A stretch of 64,000 nucleotides of DNA from assembly GCA_032622095.1 (NCBI GenBank), contig CP136061.1:134067587-134131586 (forward strand), written 5' to 3'. The stretch comes from Siphonodentalium dalli (Eukaryota > Mollusca > Scaphopoda > Gadilida > Siphonodentaliidae). The position numbers were made by a program, and so were the translations under genes. The notes under the pieces were generated by a model. It ran no database searches and had not been told where the DNA came from. It was given only the letters and a program-made list of their open reading frames with translations. This document shows positions 57,965 through 64,000 of this stretch, in pieces; the first letter of the stretch is position 1, and the number at the start of each line of letters is the position of its first letter.

Positions 57965-58295
57965 TACTTGGTATCCATACCTGTTAGTTTACAAAGAATA
58001 ATATACACTTCCGGGATTAAAAATTCTATTATCATACATGTCCATAATTTATACCACTCAGTCAGTCATTTTCTATCATACATGTACGATGACACCAGTT
58101 CCATACAAACTAGGTGTATCCAGACAATTAACATTCCAAGTTCAAGCCGCTATATAAGGTTATCCATTGTATCCACACGCACTTGTATGCAACTCACATG
58201 ATAGAGATTATCTTGACTCTAAATTTAAAAGACCATTGACCAACTATCTGAAGCAATACATGTAGTTGTTTTAGCACACTTATATTATACAAGTA

Positions 58296-58507
58296 CAGTA
58301 TGCCCTAAGTAATCGACTCCTTAACCACAGCAGAATTATGGGTAACTTTTCAGGATTTAGTCGGAAATATGGCTTGTTGCCATTCATCGGAAAGCCCTCG
58401 GGGAGACCTTTCCGATGAATGGCAACAAACCATATTTCCGACTAAATCCTGAAAAGTTACCCATAATTCTGCAGTGGTTAAGGAGTCGATTAATTAGAGC
58501 ATTACTG
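58296..58507. mobile_element. TA-flanked foldback MITE, full palindrome (copy 15)
   Basis: Complete arms and TA flanks; the left end has one base fewer (CAGTATGCCCTAAGTAATCG). The centre is CCCTCGGGGAGACC. Confidence 0.9.
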
Positions 58508-58823
58508 TACACTGTGTACTCTTCATATAATAAAGTAGTTAAACTGCATTGGAAAGCTTTGTATGGTTATAAAATCTACAGCAGGCGAAATAAAAACATA
58601 TTTCTTTGAACTTTACCCTACCCACTACTTCTTATCTTCAGACAGTTGTTCTGTCTAACCAAAAAGAAAACATTTTAGCAAATGTATAAATTTACATGGC
58701 AGGCATTAAAATCCTTTGCGTGAATCAATTTATAGCATTCTACAGCAAATCAGCTACTTTTAGGAGAATCAAACTGAGAATCAAGATTCTGATTCTCGTC
58801 AGATTTTAAGCCCTGCATGGGGT

Positions 58824-58840
58824 GGGGGGGGGGGGGGGGG
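58824..58840 (+). repeat. 17-base poly-G tract
   Basis: Uninterrupted G17 after CATGGGGT. Confidence 0.95.
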
Positions 58841-59052
58841 ATGGTGTGCAGCCACGATTCTTTGGAAGGGAGCGATGCGTCCCCATGAAAGATCTTAGGA
58901 AGTACAAGGGGTGGTTCAGTTGGTATTAGGTGCATGCATGATGCATTATGGAAAGTTAACCTGCTTTCAATGTGTATCTAGGCAAATTAGTCAGTCGATA
59001 TCTGGGGGTATAGGTGGCTTCTAAATTAATTAATGAATTAATTCCCAGTTAA

Positions 59053-59150
59053 CCCTTCCATGACTGGAGATTCCTGAAATTTTGAGAAAACCCTGTGCCA
59101 ATGCATTATATTATAGATGCGATTCTACCCTAGGGAGAAACGTGGATTAA
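59053..59150 (+). mobile_element. TTAA-C left-end remnant
   Basis: TTAA then CCCTTCCATGACTGGAGATT and CCCTGTGCCAATGCATTATA; sequence diverges after CCTAGGGAGAAACG. Confidence 0.65.
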
Positions 59151-59852
59151 CTAGATTTTTAACTGACAGCGGGTAGCATGGGTCGATTAAAATAAAATTT
59201 GATGTGATTTGAATGCGATTGTTGATGTGTGTGGTTCTGTGTGATACTTTCTTGAGTCATTTGGCCATTATTTGTTTCCTTGGGCTACAAATCAATGACC
59301 AAAGAGGAAAGTTAATATCAAAATTAAGAAAAACAATCCAACACCAAATTCCTGTTGATTCAGGTTCTAATATTGATCTACTTGGTTCCTAATTTTTTTT
59401 TCTAAGGCAAGACTTAGCCATATCGATCTTGTCATCCAGAGACTGGGTCCTCATTAACAAGTAGCAAAATAATTGCTCTTAACAATTGACATCATCCATT
59501 ATAGATGAAGGTATAAAGAAAAATTTGACCTTCTCTATTGGTAAATCATTATAACAAAGATGTTGTGGTCGCATGTACCCACCAAGTCCACAACAGGTGG
59601 TACACCTATTTGCCAACCACGTGGCAATGTGATTTGTTCAGGGTTCACACTGCTCTCGTGCATCGCAGATAGGCTTAAACGTAAAAATCATGTTCATGAA
59701 GATAAGTATCGCCCTGCCACGTACTAGTACATCCTGAAAACCAATTTGCCAAATGCATAAATAATTCACATTTGGCAAGATATTTTTTTTATTTTGGCAA
59801 AAGAATTGACAAGTGACAAATGATGTCGCAGTCAGATATCCCGGACAAGCCT

Positions 59853-60262
59853 AAATTTACTGTGTCTCACATTTGCAGAATGAGGTCCCCAGAGGGTGAA
59901 TTTAGTGACGTTATCCCACACAGCGGGCTAGCTCCCCAAATTCACCCTCTCGAGACCTCATTAGCTTAGGCCTCATCTTCTGGGAAGTATCTAGTCTCAA
60001 ATTAACATTGATTTTAGTCACTTTTTCTCTTCTGTTCAGTTTCTATATCCCCTAATTTGCAGAAGATAAAATGAATAATCGAGACGACTATTAATGGGTC
60101 AACATCACCAACATCAACTGAGGAACTAATGCTAGACCTCCCATAGCAGTTGAGGCCTGAGCAGAATGAGGTTCTCGGAGGGTGAATTTGGTGATGTTAG
60201 CCCACTGCATGGGTACCTCATTTTGCAAATGACGGAAACACTATTTCAAGGCTCACCCAAGC
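59853..60262. mobile_element. AGGTCCCC-family element, full length
   Basis: The left end CAAGCCTAAATTTACTGTGT and the right end AAACACTATTTCAAGGCT are inverted. Two nested-palindrome cores (59880-59965, and 60160-60230 partly deleted) flank the middle segment. No clear target duplication is seen. Confidence 0.75.
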
Positions 60263-60784
60263 CCCATGCCAGTTTCACAGTAGCGGCCGATGTAGTTTAG
60301 GATAAATGAAGGTCTCTATCAATATGTAATTAATCTGATTGCATAGGAGACAGGTGGGAACATTGCACCTGATGGTGATGTTTATACAACTTATCCACTC
60401 TCTTTCCACTTCATTTCCACTTTCTTTAACCATTCTTTACAGCACAATCCCATTGTTACAATCATTCCCCGATTTTTGGTAAAGCACATCAATTCCCAAG
60501 GCTGGCGAAGGAATGGTTCAGTGAGTATCCCATTGTTGGCACACGCAACTCATAATAGACAAATCGCACAGGCGCTTCAAAGTGGGACCAGTCCGTGTTG
60601 TTTTGGACATATTTATTCACATTCAACAGCGATCAGTTCATATTAATCGCGTTGTTGGGGGTGGCTAACCGGCTATTGTGTCCAATTGCGGCCAGCGCAC
60701 GGATTGCGTCGTGGTCAAAACACGCTCAATGGCACATTTCCAGTTGATTGTATTATGTGGGATCAATTGTGCTCTAAGTCGGTC

Positions 60785-60869
60785 AGAGCACGCAAATAGT
60801 TCTTTACCAGAATAAATCTCATCTTCGACTCGATTGATTCTGGTAAAGAACAATTCTCGTGCTCTAACC
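60785..60869. repeat. Foldback hairpin, ~33-bp arms
   Basis: AGAGCACGCAAATAGTTCTT and TACCAGAATAAATC pair with GATTGATTCTGGTA and AAGAACAATTCTCGTGCTCT. The loop is about 15 bases. Confidence 0.85.
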
Positions 60870-61004
60870 CTTACGTACTAAATAATGCTGGGTGATTGAT
60901 TTACAGTTTTGTGATAATCCACTGGAGAGGCAAGAATTATTGAGAATAAGTTGCTGTGGAGATCGCTTCCTTGTCATTAATTAGTACTAACAATAAAACT
61001 TTGC

Positions 61005-61086
61005 TGACGCTATGTGGGATAGAATCACTAAATTTACCCTCAAAGGACCTCATTCTGGAAATGTCAGACACATTAAGTCCAGGCTT
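61005..61086. mobile_element. AGGTCCCC-family element, right end fragment
   Basis: GACGCTATGTGGGATAGAATC then ACCCTCAAAGGACCTCATTC and ATGTCAGACACATTAAGTCC: only the last 80 bases of the family are present. Confidence 0.65.
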
Positions 61087-61133
61087 GCTGGTTTCACCAC
61101 ACCCACAAGTTACATAAAACAATGTGAAAAGTA

Positions 61134-61346
61134 CAGTAATGCCCTAAATAATCGACTCCTTTATCACAGCAGAATTATGGGTAATTTCTCAGGATTTTTT
61201 CGGAAATATGGCTTGTTGCTATTCATCGGAAAGCTCTCAATGAGAGCTCTCCGATGAATGGCAACAAGCCATATTTCCGACTAAATCCTGAAAAATCACC
61301 CATAATTCTGCTGTGGTTAAGGAGTCGATTATTTAGGGCATTACTG
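61134..61346. mobile_element. TA-flanked foldback MITE, full palindrome (copy 16)
   Basis: Complete arms and TA flanks; the centre is GCTCTCAATGAGAGC. Confidence 0.9.
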
Positions 61347-62097
61347 TACCTTGTCAAAGTGTGAAATAAACCTGGTACATGTAGTTGATTATATAACTAC
61401 CTGGATGCCAAGTTCTAAACAATGTCTACAATGGTATTGTCAGACCAGTTGATGTTGACAATACAATCACCAACCCACAAGTTCACGACCCTATACCCAA
61501 ATGGACTTTTTTTTTAAACCATAAAATTTGATGCCATTCATTGTATGTAAGTTATACAGCTATGAGGAACCTAGGTTTTTAACCAAAATAAAATTTCAGT
61601 CTAAAGCTTTTAGGCTGGGAACATTCATGCTAGTTTATTTAATTAAAAAACCACAGGGACTATATTATTATAAAATTATCATGAGATGAGCAGAGATCAG
61701 TAACAGATCCTACGCAATAAATCCATTTATTTACACACATAGCCTTCCTTAATTGGGGAATCCAACACAAAAAGCTACCCATAATTTGATTTAGACAGGG
61801 CCTTGTTGGAACCTAATTAGAATCGATCGTTGAATTCCAAGTAGACAATATATCATAATGGTCCATAGTGAATCCATCAGAGCCCGTAAAGCCTTATAAA
61901 GAGGGATGTTCGTTGGCGATAATAGCCACATATTATCCATCCTCTCACTAATACCGCTATTAGTGATAATACGGCTACTGTAATGACAGGCACAATCCCT
62001 AATAATCGGTCCCATAATATTAATAAGAACTTGATTTCCAGGTGACAGTGTTTTTAAATGAGGTGATCCATTGACATGTGAATCGGTGGGTGAGGTG

Positions 62098-62438
62098 CAA
62101 GCCTGAATTTAATGTGTCAGACATTTGCAAAACCTCATTCTGCTTTATAGGCCTCAACTGCTATGGGAGACCTACGATCAGATTAAAGTTCCCCAGTTGA
62201 AGTTGGTGAGGTTCACCCATTAGTCACCTCGATTATGCAATTTGTCTTCTGCAAATTAGGGGATATAGAAACTGACAACGGAAAATGTAACTAAAAACAA
62301 TGTTAATTTGAGACTATAGTTATTTCATAGAGGACGCCCAGCATTTGGTGATGCTAGCCCCCTTAGTGGGATAGTGTAACTAAATTCACCCTCTGGGGAC
62401 CTCATTCTGCAAATGTCAAGACATTAAATTCAGGCTTC
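62098..62438. mobile_element. AGGTCCCC-family foldback element with exact 8-bp TSD
   Basis: Begins CAAGCCTGAATTTAATGTGT and ends with the inverse GACATTAAATTCAGGCTTC. The duplication GTGAGGTG is at 62090-62097 and 62439-62446. The family core is usually a nested palindrome, AGGTCCCCAGAGGGTGAATT against its inverse; here only part of the left core remains. Best intact-ended member of the family. Confidence 0.8.
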
Positions 62439-62465
62439 GTGAGGTGAGCCCTGCACCGATAGCTA

Positions 62466-62678
62466 CAGTAATGCCCTAAATAATCGACTCCTTAACCACA
62501 GCAGAATGATGGGTAATTTTTCAGGATTTAGTCGGAAAAATGACGTTGTGCCATTCATCGGAAAACTCTCAGTGAGAGCTTTCCGATGAATGGCAACAAG
62601 CCATATTTCGGACTAAATCCTGAAAAATTACCCATAATTCTGCTGTGATTAAGGAGTCATTTATTTAGGGCATTACTG
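62466..62678. mobile_element. TA foldback MITE, full palindrome (copy 17)
   Basis: Complete arms; left TA present, right flank AA (CATTACTGAATAC), a point change in the duplicated site. It lies 20 bp from the right end of the hAT-like element at 62098-62438. Confidence 0.88.
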
Positions 62679-63225
62679 AATACAACCATACATATTTTTA
62701 ACCCTTTGAACCATGGAATTATATATTCCCTGGGTTGTATGACAAAATAGGAATATTTCAAATAATATATAAAACATTTTACAATAGAATCAAGCAAAGG
62801 TATTATTAATTTCATTTTCAAATGTAAAGAACGACGCAGTCAATTAGAAAATATGACAATTGATCACATTAACCATTCTATATCCAGTAGATAACCAGTA
62901 GTTGTTTTATAGAGGGATATATTAGGTGGCAATATTAACATCATACTATCCATCCACTCATGAAATACTAGTAGCTGATAATACGTTCCACTGTAATGGC
63001 AAGGCCAACCTGCGTACATCTGTCCCTCAAGCTATTAGAACTTGAGTCCAGGTGACTATAGGACTGGAATGATACACCGCTGCTATGATAGATATCACAA
63101 ATTTTTGCTAAAGTCTCATGATACGATATGCGTATCGCAATTCAATATATTGAATTTTACTTCAAGAATTAAGCACTTACCTCACATCGCTCTGAATTAC
63201 CGTCTTTACGCATTAACTCGCCCGT

Positions 63226-63255
63226 TTCCGGTTCGACTTTTTAACCGAACCGGAA
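63226..63255. repeat. Perfect 10-bp hairpin upstream of retroelement
   Basis: TTCCGGTTCG, loop of ten bases, CGAACCGGAA. It precedes the ORF1-like frame by 85 bp and may lie in its terminal repeat or leader. Confidence 0.7.
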
Positions 63256-63339
63256 CCCCTAACGAAATTAGGTGACGTGGATCAGTATCGTCTTGGCGCC
63301 GTTCGCGTTAAGTCGTGTTTCTGTTTATCTCTTGACACG

Positions 63340-64000
63340 ATGTCTTCAGATAGTGACAGTTCAGTTTCACGTGTAATAAATCGGTAACATCGTCTCCTCT
63401 TCATGGTGTGAAAGGCAAAGCTAAAGCTAGAAAGACGACGAAATACGTTAAATTACAGCATTAATTTAACGGCAAAATCGAAGGGTTACGTGAGGAGTTT
63501 GGTGGGAAACTTGACCAAATTCTTGTCAACATGCGGACAATTGTAACACCTCCCCCAGCAGTCAGCACCACAAAGGGCTCCTGTTTCAACTGCTGTAACT
63601 ATGGCATCACAAAGACAGCCAGTATATAGTACGGACCAGGCGTCACAAAGACAAACGAGCACACAATTTCACAGGTCACAAAGACCTGATTCTTCTGACT
63701 CTGACGATAATGTTCAGGATGAAGATTTTGTTTCATTGGGGCAAACCCAAGGTATGAACGATTTTGACACAGACCTTCCCGAAATGACTGCAGACAAATT
63801 AGTCAATAAAGGTCTTTTTGAATTGTTTGGTGTAGATGCCCTTCTTAAATCAAAGGAAGAAAAGGCGGGCATCAATATTGAGGATTGTCAGAAGGCAGTG
63901 CTCCTGGAAAACTGGCGTTCAAAAACTCCAAATAAACTAACAGCTTTTCCTGAGGAATCACTTGTTCAGTTTCCTGTCAGTGATAAAACGGTTGACTTTC
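63340..64000 (+). pseudogene. 5' part of a retroelement ORF1 (gag-like), frameshifted, cut by window edge
   Basis: An ATG at 63340 opens MSSDSDSSVSR, then stops at TAA 63385. The likely continuation (LHGVKGKAKARKTTKYVKLQ, then a TAA, then KIEGLREEFGGKLDQILVNM) is in another frame from about 63390. A second shift at the C-run near 63551-63556 leads to a third frame, open from 63547 to the window end without a stop. This carries a Q/S/T-rich linker with repeated SQRQ/SQRP, an acidic DSSDSDDNVQDEDF stretch, and LPEMTADKLVNKGLFELFGV followed by LLENWRSKTPNKL and SLVQFPVSDKTVDF. The layout (Ser/Asp start, coiled coil, linker, conserved alpha-helical block) resembles ORF1 of DIRS-like tyrosine-recombinase retrotransposons; that assignment is inference. 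At least two frame changes and a stop mean a degraded copy or assembly errors. Upstream, 63226-63255 is a hairpin that may belong to the element's terminal repeat. Confidence 0.6.

Larger units (their letters stand above)
61880..63060 (+). repeat. Diverged direct repeat pair, ~165 bp, ~1 kb apart
   Basis: 61890-62050 and 62905-63060 share ATAGAGGGAT-type, CTATCCATCC/TTATCCATCC, GATAATACG, CTGTAATGGCA/CTGTAATGACA and AGAACTTGAGTCCAGGTGAC/AGAACTTGATTTCCAGGTGA in order. Confidence 0.65.

Noticed and set aside
57836-58201. 121-residue plus-strand frame
   Set aside because: Most of it is the TA foldback arm; the same MGNFSGFSRKYG text appears wherever the MITE occurs. Not a gene.

Overview
This window looks like AT-rich, non-coding nuclear DNA from an animal, most probably a marine invertebrate. 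The evidence is a dense load of non-autonomous transposons and two non-LTR retrotransposon fossils. There are also minisatellites, long poly-G tracts and GT-AG-style exon candidates. There are no bacterial operons, rRNA genes or intact tRNA genes. The species cannot be fixed from the sequence alone.

Host coding content is very small and lies on the minus strand. A good first-exon candidate sits at 54935-55148 (ATG start, Ser/Arg-rich 71 residues, GTAAGT donor). A 65-nt internal exon candidate sits at 12895-12959 (acceptor, acidic serine stretch, GTAAGG donor). A second possible first exon lies at 15038-15155. Both first exons end in phase 1 and the internal exon needs phase 1. One minus-strand gene with alternative promoters and an intron of up to 42 kb would explain them, but that is inference.

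The rest is mostly mobile DNA. (1) A near-perfect foldback MITE of about 213 bp flanked by TA occurs 17 times, including arm-only and deleted derivatives. (2) At least seven families are flanked by TTAA, most starting CCCTT, and look piggyBac-like. Neighbouring elements sometimes share one TTAA. (3) Four elements with short TIRs have exact 8-bp target duplications, as in hAT transposons (10302, 16968, 39807, 51490). A further foldback family (core AGGTCCCCAGAGGGTGAA) has about ten copies, two with 8-bp duplications. (4) One PIF/Harbinger-like element has TAA duplications (21524). (5) A widespread tandem-repeat family is built round CCATAACTC and CGAACT...CCTGTATTTTG. It ends in GACGGACG tracts and a terminal hairpin, and includes a 162-bp array at 53.2-54.3 kb. 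(6) LINE reverse-transcriptase remnants lie at 18870-19990 and 52427-52690 (minus). (7) A broken ORF1/gag-like reading frame of a retroelement runs off the right edge from 63340.

Region by region: 0-5 kb has CCATAACTC repeats, a 23-bp minisatellite and a long palindrome. 7-12 kb has TTAA elements and a hAT. 12-15.2 kb has exon candidates and TA foldbacks. 16.9-18.2 kb has a hAT inside a TTAA element. 18.9-22.2 kb has a LINE, then 35-bp and 20-bp minisatellites. 22.5-31 kb is a chain of TTAA and TA elements. 31-46 kb is sparse, with poly-G tracts and a hAT. 46.9-54.9 kb is the most nested zone. 55-64 kb has TA foldbacks and the retroelement edge.

No conserved multi-gene system is visible. The interest lies in the layered transposon insertions, which give relative ages and exact element ends.
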